A stretch of DNA of 64,000 nucleotides from Thalassovita mediterranea (GCA_019448215.1 CP080408.1:2294001-2358000), one strand, 5' to 3'; counted from the first letter of the stretch, positions 1 to 8,493 are shown. Translations and numbers: made by a program. The notes: generated by a model not told the origin, from the sequence alone.

Positions 1-2
1 TC

Positions 3-647
3 GCCATCGGGTCGATGTCCATGCTGGTCGCGCTGATCGTCGGCACGGGGCTTGGTATCTTTGCAGGCCTTCGCCAGAACACAGCAGGCGATTACACCGT
101 CATGGGCTTTGCCATGGCGGGCATCTCAATCCCGACATTCGTGACCGGCCCGCTCTTGATTCTCGCCTTTGCGCTCGGCGCAGGCTGGTTCGCTGTCGGC
201 GGGCTGGGTGAGTATCCAAATATCGGGATGAGCTTCAACAATATGACCCTGCCGGTCCTGACGCTCGCCCTGCCGCAGATCGCTATCATTTCGCGCCTGA
301 TGCGCGCTTCGACGATTGAGACGATGCGCTCGCCTCATGTGCGCACCGCTCGCGCCAAGGGTCTGCTGGAGCGCAAGGTCATTATGCGCCACGTCCTGCC
401 ATCTGCGATCCTGCCGCTGGTGTCTTACGCCGGCCCGGCCATGGCGCGCGTGATGACCGGTTCACTCGTCATCGAGCGCATCTTCGGCCTGCCGGGCATG
501 GGCTCCTACTTTGTCGACGGCGCCATCAACCGTGACTACACGCTCGTGATGGGCGCGCTGATCATCTATGCAACGCTGATCGTGCTGTTCAACCTGATCG
601 CCGACATCCTCTACGCACTCCTCGATCCGAAAGTGAAATACGACTGA
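3..647 (+). CDS. Peptide-type ABC transporter permease, DppB/OppB family (5' truncated)
   Basis: This is an inner-membrane permease of a dipeptide/oligopeptide-type ABC importer. The reading frame is open to the left edge of the window, so the N-terminal part lies outside; about 214 residues are visible. Several hydrophobic segments are present, and the EAA-loop signature is recognisable near ARAKGLLERKVIMRHVLPSAILP. The C-terminus SGSLVIERIFGLPGMG-like stretch and the ending ALLDPKVKYD are typical of the DppB family. The stop overlaps the start of the next permease (TGATG), so the two are translated together. A substrate-binding protein and ATPases are expected upstream of the window. The substrate cannot be told from sequence alone. 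Confidence 0.9.
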   Translation, partial: AIGSMSMLVALIVGTGLGIFAGLRQNTAGDYTVMGFAMAGISIPTFVTGPLLILAFALGAGWFAVGGLGEYPNIGMSFNNMTLPVLTLALPQIAIISRLMRASTIETMRSPHVRTARAKGLLERKVIMRHVLPSAILPLVSYAGPAMARVMTGSLVIERIFGLPGMGSYFVDGAINRDYTLVMGALIIYATLIVLFNLIADILYALLDPKVKYD

Positions 648-1549
648 TGGTCGACACACTGGACATGACAGGCCGGAAGGATCCGGTCGAACAGGCTCTC
701 GCTGGCGGTCGCTCGCTCTGGGATGATGCCAAGCGTCGCCTGTTCAACAACAAGGCGGCCGTGATCTCCATGTGGGTGCTCGGCGTGATGATCTTCCTCG
801 CCGCCTTTGGCCCAATGCTGTGGGTGCACGACTATAGCCGCATCTCGGCGCAGACAGAGCTCGCCCCGACTTTCGAGAACTGGCACCTGCTCGGCACCGA
901 TGAGCAGGGCCGCGACCTTGTCGCGCGCAACCTGCTCGGCCTTCGCATTTCGCTGGCCGTGGGCATGGTCGCAACGCTCGTCTCGCTGGTCATCGGCGTC
1001 ACCTGGGGCGCAATTGCCGGCTATGTTGGCGGGCGCACCGACAATCTCATGATGCGGTTCGTGGACGTGCTTTATGCCATGCCGTTCATCTTCTTCGTGA
1101 TCCTGCTGCTGACCGTTTTTGGCCGCAACATCATCCTGATCTTCGCTGCCATCGGCGCTGTGGAGTGGCTCACCATGAGCCGGATCGTGCGTGGCCAGAC
1201 CCTCGCCATCAAGGGCAAGGAATTCATCGAGGCCGCCCGCGCTGCAGGCGTTTCTGGCCCGGCCATTATCCGCCGCCATATCCTGCCAAACGTGGTTGGT
1301 CCGGTCGCCGTCTATGTGACGCTGACCATCCCGGTCGTCATCATGGCAGAGAGCTTCCTCTCTTTCCTCGGTCTTGGCGTGAATGAGCCGCTGACCTCGC
1401 TCGGCGTGCTGATCTCAAACGGCGCAAAGGAAATGCAGGACAAGCCTTGGCTGCTCATGGCGCCTGCCATCCTGATGGCGGTGACGCTGCTCTGCCTCAA
1501 CTTCATCGGCGATGGCCTGCGCGACGCGCTCGACCCGAAAGAGCGCTAG
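647..1549 (+). CDS. Peptide-type ABC transporter permease, DppC/OppC family
   Basis: This is the second permease of the same importer and pairs with the DppB-like protein in the inner membrane. It has 300 residues, the usual length. An N-terminal OppC-type segment comes first (a helix near residues 40-60), followed by a binding-protein-dependent transport domain. The EAA loop is seen as EFIEAARAAGVSGPAIIRRHILPN at about residues 190-212, and the protein ends in GDGLRDALDPKER, a family hallmark. Its ATG lies inside the TGATG junction with the upstream permease, which indicates translational coupling. No ATPase gene follows, so the ATP-binding subunits must be encoded upstream or elsewhere. Confidence 0.93.
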   Translation: MVDTLDMTGRKDPVEQALAGGRSLWDDAKRRLFNNKAAVISMWVLGVMIFLAAFGPMLWVHDYSRISAQTELAPTFENWHLLGTDEQGRDLVARNLLGLRISLAVGMVATLVSLVIGVTWGAIAGYVGGRTDNLMMRFVDVLYAMPFIFFVILLLTVFGRNIILIFAAIGAVEWLTMSRIVRGQTLAIKGKEFIEAARAAGVSGPAIIRRHILPNVVGPVAVYVTLTIPVVIMAESFLSFLGLGVNEPLTSLGVLISNGAKEMQDKPWLLMAPAILMAVTLLCLNFIGDGLRDALDPKER

Positions 1550-1611
1550 ACGCTGCGTCACCTTCCAAGCGGCTTTTCATGCCAGCAAAATTTGCGCTAA
1601 AGCCCAACGCC

Positions 1612-2457
1612 ATGACAGACGCGCCCTTCATTGATCTCAAATCGACTCACAATCCCTATCGCTGGTACCTGCCGGTTGAGGAGCGCTATTGCGTCGGCCC
1701 GCCCGGCAAGAAATTCCTGTTTGGCGGCGTCGGCCTCGGTATCGCGATTACGGCGCTGGAGCGCACGACAGGGCGCCCCTGCATCTGGGCGACAGCGCAG
1801 TACCTCTCTTTTGCCAATCCGCCGGATGTGCTCGACGTCGATGTCCGCTCGCCCGTGGTCGGCAAGAACATCACCCAGGCGCGTGTTCTCGGCCATATCA
1901 AGGACCGCGAGATCTTTACGGTGAACGCCGCCGTGGGTGAGCGCGAGTCCGAACATTCCCAGCAATGGCAGACCAAGCCCGACGTCGCGCGGCCAGAGGA
2001 CTGCCCGCCCATGCCGCGCTTCGACAAGCACAATGTCGACTTGCACCATTATCTCGACATGCGCGTTGCGCAGGGGCGTTACTCACCGGACCGCGCTATC
2101 GAAGGGGGCAGCAGCAAGGATGGCCGCGTCGTCCTTTGGGGCCGATCGAAGACGGGTCATCCGATCGATTCGGCCATGCTCGCCATCATCAATGACTTCG
2201 TCCCCTCAGGCACCAGCCATGCGCTCGGCCTGCCTGCTGGCGCGAACTCGCTCGACAATACGCTGCGCATTCATCAGATCGTTAAGACTGAATGGGTCTG
2301 CTGCGACATCCAGATTGAGGGCGTGCACAATGGCTTTGTGCATGGACGCGTCGCCATGTTCGCCGACGATGGCACGCTGATGGCCACCGGAAGCCAGTCC
2401 GGCATCATCCGCTTCTTCGACCCTGAGGCGTTCAAGGCACGGTTCGAAAAGTCCTGA
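1612..2457 (+). CDS. Acyl-CoA thioesterase, TesB-like double hotdog protein
   Basis: The product probably hydrolyses acyl-CoA thioesters to free fatty acid and CoA. It has 281 residues from the chosen ATG, the length of TesB-type double-hotdog thioesterases. The N-terminal hotdog has the GKKFLFGGVGLGIAITALERTT helix and an AQYLSFANPPDVLDV strand pattern. The second half includes DSAMLAIINDFVPSG and a catalytic-type DNTLRIHQ stretch near residues 220-230. The frame is open further upstream, with an ATG at 1579; 1612 was preferred because the protein then begins MTDAPFIDL just before the conserved region. It sits 62 bases after the ABC permease, so cotranscription is possible but unproven. Confidence 0.8.
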   Translation: MTDAPFIDLKSTHNPYRWYLPVEERYCVGPPGKKFLFGGVGLGIAITALERTTGRPCIWATAQYLSFANPPDVLDVDVRSPVVGKNITQARVLGHIKDREIFTVNAAVGERESEHSQQWQTKPDVARPEDCPPMPRFDKHNVDLHHYLDMRVAQGRYSPDRAIEGGSSKDGRVVLWGRSKTGHPIDSAMLAIINDFVPSGTSHALGLPAGANSLDNTLRIHQIVKTEWVCCDIQIEGVHNGFVHGRVAMFADDGTLMATGSQSGIIRFFDPEAFKARFEKS

Positions 2458-2711
2458 TTTTCGGGAGAAGGCGGCGCTAAAACACGCCGCAAAAGTGCCG
2501 GGGTGCATTCTGTCACCAGGTCCGGCTTTTTGGGGACGCAGCCATTCTGGCCGTGCGGGGGATAGGACAGGCTGCAGGCTTTCTGCCCGCAGCTGATCTG
2601 TCATCGGAAAAGCATTCTGCCTTCCTGACCTAGACTATGCGCGAGGGGGGCGAAGCGTTCCCAATTATCTGCAGAAAAATAAAGTGTCCCAGAATGGGTC
2701 AGCTGTAATGT

Positions 2712-3188
2712 CTATTGCAGGATAGCGTGGGTTGCAGCGGAGTTCGCTGCGCAGCTGTTCTGACCTGTATGCAGCTCGGCGGGACGGCCCTTTTCAGCTG
2801 ACAAAGCGGCGGCCGCAGCAATGGCTTCCGCGTCGGAAAACATGGTCGCAAGACGCTTCAGACTGTCTTCGCGCGCATCCGGCGTTTCAGCGCTTTCCAG
2901 CGCCATGAGCTGCGTTTCGCCTTCCTCGGCCATACCGCGGAAGATGCAGCCAAGGTCAGACGGCCCGCCTGAACCATCGATCCAGCTGCCAAGACGCCCG
3001 GCGGTCAGCGCAAAGCGGCCAATCTCGGTCTCATAACTGTCGGGAATATCGGCATCGCTCTCCAGAAGCTCGATCGTATCTTCGTAAAGCGCGCTCGCCT
3101 TTGTCCCCCAGTCCCGGGCAAGGTCCGGCGACGCTGCCGCTGAGAAGGGCAGGGCGACAAGGACAAGTGAGGCGATCAGACGTTTCAT
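2712..3188 (-). CDS. Small exported protein of unknown function
   Basis: The 158-residue product begins MKRLIASLVLVALPFSAAASP, a clear signal peptide with a likely cut after the AAA motif, so it is probably periplasmic. The mature part is acidic and mostly helical, with two cysteines (in DLGCIF and NSCAAN) that could form a disulfide. I do not recognise a family. The frame runs open upstream to about 3419, but only the start at 3188 gives a signal peptide. The strong AGGAG lies 21 bases upstream and serves a six-codon upstream ORF, see the separate entry. It is divergent from the potassium transporter gene. Confidence 0.7.
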   Translation of the reverse strand: MKRLIASLVLVALPFSAAASPDLARDWGTKASALYEDTIELLESDADIPDSYETEIGRFALTAGRLGSWIDGSGGPSDLGCIFRGMAEEGETQLMALESAETPDAREDSLKRLATMFSDAEAIAAAAALSAEKGRPAELHTGQNSCAANSAATHAILQ

Positions 3189-3205
3189 CGGGATACAGCT
3201 TTCAT
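3185..3205 (-). CDS. Six-codon upstream ORF (MKAVSR) coupled to the exported protein gene
   Basis: On the minus strand AGGAG is followed after four bases by ATG AAA GCT GTA TCC CGA TGA. The TGA overlaps the ATG of the downstream gene in an ATGA junction, and that gene has no Shine-Dalgarno of its own at a normal distance. This looks like a mini-ORF whose translation feeds the main gene by termination-reinitiation. No other evidence for translation is available. Confidence 0.45.
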   Translation of the reverse strand: MKAVSR

Positions 3206-3324
3206 AATTCTCCTGAGACGCGAAGCAAGCGCAATGCCAGTCGCCTGGCAGGAATGCCAGTGAAACCATTCTTTTGTCCGCGCGTTTGGACCCGCACATT
3301 TTGAGGGAGGCTGACAGCCACCAG

Positions 3325-4698
3325 ATGCCAACAGAAACGTCCGGTCGCAAACAACGATCGTTTCTGAGCAATTTGTGGCGGGGCACGCGCCTTGCCATGC
3401 TCCGCACCAATCCCGCCAAGCTTCTTGTCGTTGGTTATGCTGGCTACATGCTGGCCGGCTGGCTGCTGCTTTCGCTTCCTTTCGCGCATGAGGGAACGGT
3501 CGAGGCGATCGACAATTTCTTCATCGCCGTTTCAGCGGTCTCGACGACGGGTCTCGTCACGGTGGACCCCGGCTCGAATTACAGCTTCTTCGGCGAATTG
3601 ATCATCCTCCTCCTGATCCAGGTGGGCGGCGTCGGATACATGACGATCGGGTCTTTCGCGGTCATGGCGACGGCGCACAAGCTCTCGCCGCTTCGCGAGA
3701 AGATGACCCGTGCCGCCTTCGCACTCCCGAAGGATCTGAAGCCCGGCCATTTCATTCTCACAGTCGTGATCTTCACGCTGGTCTGCGAAGCGATCGGCGC
3801 GCTGGCGCTCTATTTCATCTTCGCGGGGGCAGGTCAGGACGACGCCATCTGGAGCGCCATTTTCCATGCTGTTTCTGCGTTCTGTACGGCCGGCTTCAGC
3901 CTCAACCCGAACAGTTTCGAGGCCTATAGCGGTAATGTGGGGCTGAACGTCGTCATATCGGTGCTCAGCTTGCTTGGCGCGATGGGCTTTCTGGTCATCC
4001 ATGACGTCTGGCGCAATTTCACGTCGGCAGCCTTCCATCTCGGTTTCACCACGAAGGTGATCCTTCGCATTACCGGGGCCTTTCTGTTCATAGGCACGCT
4101 CGTCCTGTTCGTGGCCGACCCGGGCATCGCAGCCCTGCAGCCGACAGAGCGTCTGCTCGCGGCTTTCTTCCAGACGATGACGGCAACCACGACAGTCGGC
4201 TTCAACACGGTGCCGATCGGTGCACTTTCCATGTCCGTGCTGATGGTTCTGTTTGTACTGATGGCAGTTGGTGCATCGCCTTCGGGGACAGGGGGCGGTT
4301 TGAAGACGACCACTTTCGCTGCCTTGCTGGCGATCATGCGCTCCACGCTGAAACAGCGCAGCCGCGTACGCTTCTTCAAACGTCCAATCGCGGCGTCACG
4401 CCTTCAGGCAGCTGGCGCTTCGGCGGTCTACTTCATCGTGCTTCTGGCCGTCGCGGTCTTTCTGCTCGGTCTCACGGATCCGCAATTCACCTTCGACCGC
4501 GTTGTGTTCGAGGTCATTTCGGCACTCGGCACGGTTGGCCTCTCCATGGGCATAACGGGTGATCTGTCTTCGCTCGGAAAGCTCATCATAATTGTCCTTA
4601 TGACAGCGGGCCGCGTTGGCATCCTGACATTCGGTATCGCCATCGCCATGCATGATGAGACGCGGGCTGAAGAAGAGGACAATGAACTTCTCATCTAG
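3325..4698 (+). CDS. Trk/Ktr family potassium uptake membrane subunit
   Basis: This is an inner-membrane K+ translocating subunit of the TrkH/KtrB superfamily. It has 457 residues, closer to KtrB length than to the longer TrkH. Four pore-loop repeats can be read: STTGL at about residues 73-77, CTAGF near 190, TTTVGF near 287 and LGTVGL near 401. The glycine in each is the selectivity-filter residue. The pattern GGVGYMTIGS after the first loop is typical of KtrB. The start at 3325 was chosen over an in-frame 3274 because it follows GAGGGAGG and yields a normal N-terminus. No KtrA/TrkA partner lies beside it, so the regulatory subunit must be elsewhere. Confidence 0.9.
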   Translation: MPTETSGRKQRSFLSNLWRGTRLAMLRTNPAKLLVVGYAGYMLAGWLLLSLPFAHEGTVEAIDNFFIAVSAVSTTGLVTVDPGSNYSFFGELIILLLIQVGGVGYMTIGSFAVMATAHKLSPLREKMTRAAFALPKDLKPGHFILTVVIFTLVCEAIGALALYFIFAGAGQDDAIWSAIFHAVSAFCTAGFSLNPNSFEAYSGNVGLNVVISVLSLLGAMGFLVIHDVWRNFTSAAFHLGFTTKVILRITGAFLFIGTLVLFVADPGIAALQPTERLLAAFFQTMTATTTVGFNTVPIGALSMSVLMVLFVLMAVGASPSGTGGGLKTTTFAALLAIMRSTLKQRSRVRFFKRPIAASRLQAAGASAVYFIVLLAVAVFLLGLTDPQFTFDRVVFEVISALGTVGLSMGITGDLSSLGKLIIIVLMTAGRVGILTFGIAIAMHDETRAEEEDNELLI

Positions 4699-4706
4699 GG
4701 GGCTGC

Positions 4707-4735
4707 TTGACTTCCCCCGGTGCGCTCCATATCCA
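4707..4735 (+). promoter_or_regulatory. Predicted sigma-70-type promoter of the his leader
   Basis: TTGACT (4707-4712) and TATCCA (4730-4735) are separated by 17 bases. A start site six to eight bases later falls at about 4741-4744, on or just before the ATG of the leader peptide, so the leader mRNA would be leaderless or nearly so. The -35 match is good, while the -10 match is only moderate. Confidence 0.5.
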
Positions 4736-4743
4736 GCCCGGTA

Positions 4744-4782
4744 ATGAACACAACGCTGTATCACCATCATCACCACGCGTGA
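4744..4782 (+). CDS. hisL: His leader peptide (12 residues, five consecutive His codons)
   Basis: The short ORF reads MNTTLYHHHHHA and stops at 4780-4782. Five His codons in a row (CAC CAT CAT CAC CAC) just before hairpin-forming DNA and a hisS-hisZ-hisG operon are the hallmark of an attenuation leader peptide. No Shine-Dalgarno is present, which fits leaderless translation from the predicted start site. Stalling at the His codons when charged tRNA-His is scarce would change folding downstream. The gene is far too short for normal gene finders. Confidence 0.8.
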   Translation: MNTTLYHHHHHA

Positions 4783-4840
4783 CGCGCCGCATGAGGCGCG
4801 AACCGGTCCGGCTGCGCCTCTCTCACAGTGTTCATCTTCT
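4783..4840 (+). promoter_or_regulatory. Attenuator of hisS-hisZ-hisG: mutually exclusive hairpins
   Basis: Directly after the leader stop, CGCGCC (4783-4788) can pair with GGCGCG (4795-4800). The overlapping GAGGCGC (4793-4799) can instead pair with GCGCCTC (4814-4820), which is followed by a moderately T-rich stretch to 4840. A ribosome halted at the His codons would leave the first segment free and favour the first hairpin as antiterminator. A ribosome reaching the stop codon would mask that segment and favour the second hairpin as terminator. The T tract is interrupted, so terminator strength is uncertain. Confidence 0.65.
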
Positions 4841-4964
4841 AACATTGAACCGCCAGAGGCCCGCAGACGGATAGCTCCGGTCCCGCGTCTTGTTGCCCGC
4901 GTCTGCTTCACTCTTATCCCGGCTTCGTCTAAGCGGAGCGCGCACGACCAGACAGGACTAGCAA

Positions 4965-6455
4965 ATGGCCAAGAAGAAACAGGACGCCGACGCCCAGAAA
5001 AGCGGCAAGGACCTCGCGCGAAAGCCGCGCGGTTTTCCTGACCGCCGCGAGGCGCTGATCCATGCACAGGCCGAGATGATCGACCGCGTCACATCGGTCT
5101 ATCGCCGCTGGGGGTTCGAGGCGCTTGATACCGGCGCATGGGAATATGCTGATGCCCTCGGCAAGTTCCTGCCTGACGATGACCGCCCGAATGCGGGTGT
5201 CTTCTCCATGCAGGATGATGACGAGCAGTGGATCTCGCTGCGCTATGACCTGACCGCGCCGCTTGCCCGTTTTGCCGCTGAGAACTGGCAGACCCTGCCA
5301 AAGCCATTCCGCCGCTATGCGGCCGGTCCCGTCTGGCGCAATGAAAAGCCGGGCCCTGGCCGCTTCCGTGAATTCCTGCAATGCGACGCCGATACGGTTG
5401 GCGCGGCAGGCGCGCATGCGGATGCTGAAATGGTCGCCATGGCGGCTGAGGCGATGCGTGCGGCGGGCGCAGGCGACGGCGAGTTTGCTGTTCGCGTGAA
5501 TACGCGTCGCCTGCTCAATGCGGTCCTCGATGGCGTCGGGGCCAATAGCGACACGGCCCGCCTCACAATCCTCCGCGCACTCGACAAGCTGGACCGGCTT
5601 GGCGAAGACGGTGTCAAGCTCCTCCTCGGCCCGGGCCGCGAAGACGAAAGCGGCGACTTCACCAAGGGCGCAGGGCTTGGCACGTCAGAGATTGACCGCG
5701 TGATGGCATTCGCAAAAGCGGGTCGCCCGACACGCGGCGAAACGCTTGAAGCGCTTGGCCGCGCCGTGGGGACCGGCGAAGAGGCTGAGGCTGGCCTTGC
5801 CGAACTCACCGCCATCGCACGCGGGCTCGAAGCCTTCAATTGTCCGGATACGGATGTCCTGTTCGACCCGTCCGTCGTGCGCGGCCTTGAATACTATACC
5901 GGCCCTGTCTTCGAGGCTGAGCTGCTGCGTGAGACGGTCGATGAGGGTGGCAACACCGTCCGCATCGGCTCCGTTGGCGGCGGTGGACGCTACGATGATC
6001 TCGTCGCCCGCTTTACAGGTGAGAAAGTGCCTGCGACGGGCTTCTCGGTCGGCATCTCACGCCTCGCGACAGCTTTTGCCATCTCTGGGGAGATCGAGAC
6101 GCTGAACGGCCCGGTCGTCATCGTCAACATGAACCGGGACGATCCGACTGAAGCGCTGAAACTCGCGACGGAGCTTCGCGCCGCCGGTATCCGCGCTGAG
6201 GCCTATATGGGCAGCTCCGGCATGCGGCCTCAGATGAAATATGCTGACCGTCGCGGCGCGCCCGTCGCTGTCATGGTCGGTGAGGATGAGATCGCCAAGG
6301 GCGTCGTCACCATCAAGGACCTGAAAGAGGGCGCCAAACAGGCCGCCGCGATCAAGTCCAATGAGGAATACCGCGAAGCCCGCCCCGGCCAGTTCGAAGC
6401 CCCGCGCAGCGAAATGGTCGCCCGCATCCGCGAAATCGTGGAGGCGTCCGAATGA
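4965..6455 (+). CDS. hisS: Histidyl-tRNA synthetase
   Basis: This class II synthetase charges tRNA-His with histidine in the cytoplasm. It has 496 residues, with a lysine-rich N-terminus followed by RKPRGFPDRRE (motif 1 region). The motif 2 region at about residues 114-140 reads WRNEKPGPGRFREFLQCDADT. The HisA motif RGLEYYTG lies near residue 305, and motif 3 follows in GFSVGISRL. The C-terminal anticodon-binding domain covers roughly the last 100 residues. The motif 2 loop differs from the E. coli type, as expected for the alphaproteobacterial HisRS that recognises tRNA-His lacking the extra G at -1. It overlaps hisZ by ATGA and lies behind the hisL attenuator, so its supply is likely tied to tRNA-His charging. 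Confidence 0.95.
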   Translation: MAKKKQDADAQKSGKDLARKPRGFPDRREALIHAQAEMIDRVTSVYRRWGFEALDTGAWEYADALGKFLPDDDRPNAGVFSMQDDDEQWISLRYDLTAPLARFAAENWQTLPKPFRRYAAGPVWRNEKPGPGRFREFLQCDADTVGAAGAHADAEMVAMAAEAMRAAGAGDGEFAVRVNTRRLLNAVLDGVGANSDTARLTILRALDKLDRLGEDGVKLLLGPGREDESGDFTKGAGLGTSEIDRVMAFAKAGRPTRGETLEALGRAVGTGEEAEAGLAELTAIARGLEAFNCPDTDVLFDPSVVRGLEYYTGPVFEAELLRETVDEGGNTVRIGSVGGGGRYDDLVARFTGEKVPATGFSVGISRLATAFAISGEIETLNGPVVIVNMNRDDPTEALKLATELRAAGIRAEAYMGSSGMRPQMKYADRRGAPVAVMVGEDEIAKGVVTIKDLKEGAKQAAAIKSNEEYREARPGQFEAPRSEMVARIREIVEASE

Positions 6456-7552
6456 GTACGCCAGCTGACATTTTCTCCCGCCTCGGCGGCGATATCGTCG
6501 ATCCGCCCATTGTCATGCCGGCCAGCCAGCCGCTGGAGCTTTCGGGCGAAGCGGTTCGCGCGCGCCTCTGCGTCTTCGTGAATGAACTCGGCGAAGAATG
6601 TGCGCTCCGCCCCGACCTCACCCTCCCTGTCGCACTGGCGCAGGCCGAAGAGGGCGTGGGCGGCGAGACGGTCAAACGCTATGCAGCGCGGGCCTTCCGC
6701 CTGCCAGCTGTCGCGGGCGATGCACTGGAGTTTACGCAGGTCGGGTTTGAGCGCTATGGCGCGCCGTCCAATGCCGACACCGATGCCGAAACCTTCGCCC
6801 TCGTCTGCGAAGCCGCGGGTACCGCTGGCGTCACCGCTTGCGAAGCACGCATGGGTGACCTCGCCGTCTTCCCGGCTTTCGTCGATGCACTCGGCCTCGC
6901 GCCGGGTCTGGCCGACGCGCTGAAGCGGGCTTTCCGTCAGGCAGGCGGTGTCTCCGCGCTCCTGAACTCTGGAGGCTCTCAGCCGGTCCACGGCCTCGCC
7001 GCCCGCCTCAAGGGCGCGCGCCCGAAGGAGGCGAAAGCCATTGTCGCCGACATCTTCGCGCTTGCTGGCATACAGCCTCAGGGCCACCGCACCCTTGATG
7101 AGATTGTCGAAGGCCTTCTGGCGCAGGCCGCTGACGCCGAGCATGGCGCGGCGCCTGACACAGCGCGCCAGACGCTCGAAGCCGTCATGGCTGTGAACTG
7201 CCCGCCCGCGCAGGCGGCAGACAAGCTGCTGGCCATTTCCCGTCAGGCAGGCCTTGAAGGCCTCGACCCGGTCCTCGACCGGCTGCAGACGCGGACCGAC
7301 CGCATGAGCGCGCTTGCGCCCGCTTTCATGACCGATGCGCGCTTCGGCACGCCATTCGGCCGCCGTTTCAACTATTATGATGGCTTCCTGTTTGAGCTGT
7401 TTCATCCGGGGCAAGCCGATGGCCGCCGCCCATTCGGGGCAGGGGGGCGCTATGACACGCTGCTGGCGCGCCTCTCGGGCGGCAAGGTCGAAGCGACCGG
7501 CATTGGCGGCGTCGTCCGCCCGGATCGCCTGACAAAAGGAGCCACCGCATGA
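6452..7552 (+). CDS. hisZ: ATP phosphoribosyltransferase regulatory subunit
   Basis: HisZ is a catalytically inactive HisRS paralogue that forms a complex with short-form HisG and is needed for the first step of histidine synthesis. The 366 residues show the HisRS-like core: RARLCVFVNELGEECALRPDLTLPVA near the N-terminus and FNYYDGFLFELFHPGQADGRRPFGAGGRYDTLL near residues 307-340. The anticodon-binding domain is absent, as usual for HisZ. It overlaps both neighbours by ATGA, giving a tightly coupled hisS-hisZ-hisG unit. Placing synthetase, paralogue and HisG together ties use and production of histidine to one leader. Confidence 0.92.
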   Translation: MSTPADIFSRLGGDIVDPPIVMPASQPLELSGEAVRARLCVFVNELGEECALRPDLTLPVALAQAEEGVGGETVKRYAARAFRLPAVAGDALEFTQVGFERYGAPSNADTDAETFALVCEAAGTAGVTACEARMGDLAVFPAFVDALGLAPGLADALKRAFRQAGGVSALLNSGGSQPVHGLAARLKGARPKEAKAIVADIFALAGIQPQGHRTLDEIVEGLLAQAADAEHGAAPDTARQTLEAVMAVNCPPAQAADKLLAISRQAGLEGLDPVLDRLQTRTDRMSALAPAFMTDARFGTPFGRRFNYYDGFLFELFHPGQADGRRPFGAGGRYDTLLARLSGGKVEATGIGGVVRPDRLTKGATA

Positions 7553-8493
7553 CCCGGCTCAAACTCGCTATCCCGTCCAAGGGACGCCTCAAGGACAATG
7601 CAGAGAACTGGCTTGCCCGCGCTGGCTTCAAACTGCGCCAGTCCGGTGGTGACCGCGGCTATACCGCAGAGCTGAAAGGCCTGCCCGAGGCCGACGTGCT
7701 GCTCCTCTCTGCGCGTGAAATCGCGCAGGGCCTGATCGATGGCTCTTTCCATATAGGTGTGACTGGTGAGGATCTGCTCAATGACCTCTCGGCTGACCTT
7801 GCCCGCGACGCATCCGTCATCAAGCGGCTCGAATTCGGCGGGGCCGACGTGGTCGTCGCCGTGCCTTCGGCCTGGCTCGACGTGAACACGATGGCCGACC
7901 TCGAAGCTGCTGGTGCCCGTTTCCGACAGCGTCATGGCCGCCGCATGAAAGTCGCCACAAAGTATCTTCGCCTCACGCGAAACTATTTCGCGCAGAAGTC
8001 CGTCGGTGAGTATCGCCTCGTCGAAAGCGCGGGCGCGACAGAGGCCGCCCCGGCCTCCGGCCAGGCCGAAGTCATCGTCGACATTACGTCGACCGGCACG
8101 ACGCTCCGCGCCAATAGTCTCAAGGTTCTCGATGATGGCGTGATCCTGAAAAGCCGCGCTGCCCTCGCTGGCTCGCTTCGCGCCGACTGGTCGGGCGGGG
8201 CGAAAGACGTTCTTCAGAAACTGCTCGCCTCGATCGAAGCGGTCGAATCGGCAGACGCGACCAGCCTCCTCGTCGTTGGCGGAAGGGTCGAAGAATCACT
8301 GCGCGCCGAGCTTGGCCTCACAGAGGTCTCGGCCAATTCCTTCCTCAGCCCATCCGAGAAAGCGGTGGAAAATGCCCGGAAACTCACTGAATCCGGCGTT
8401 AATTCTGTCTCGATCCTGAAGTCGGACTTCATTTTTTCCCAGGCGACGCCCTCCTATGAGGCATTCATTGCCCAATTTTCGACACGTGCTTGA
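7549..8493 (+). CDS. hisG: ATP phosphoribosyltransferase catalytic subunit
   Basis: HisG condenses ATP with PRPP to phosphoribosyl-ATP, the committed step of histidine synthesis, and works here with HisZ. The protein has 314 residues: longer than the shortest HisG forms, but similar to other alphaproteobacterial HisG proteins. It begins LKLAIPSKGRLKD, has ADVLLLSAREIAQGLIDGSFHIGVTGEDLL and, near residue 180, the PRPP-binding DITSTGTTLRANSLK. I see no obvious C-terminal ACT-like regulatory domain, consistent with a HisZ-dependent enzyme. It is the last gene of the operon and is followed after 69 bases by a strong terminator. Confidence 0.93.
   Translation: MTRLKLAIPSKGRLKDNAENWLARAGFKLRQSGGDRGYTAELKGLPEADVLLLSAREIAQGLIDGSFHIGVTGEDLLNDLSADLARDASVIKRLEFGGADVVVAVPSAWLDVNTMADLEAAGARFRQRHGRRMKVATKYLRLTRNYFAQKSVGEYRLVESAGATEAAPASGQAEVIVDITSTGTTLRANSLKVLDDGVILKSRAALAGSLRADWSGGAKDVLQKLLASIEAVESADATSLLVVGGRVEESLRAELGLTEVSANSFLSPSEKAVENARKLTESGVNSVSILKSDFIFSQATPSYEAFIAQFSTRA

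Noticed and set aside
6230-7414. 394-codon minus-strand ORF
   Set aside because: It is antisense to hisS/hisZ and shows no protein-like features.
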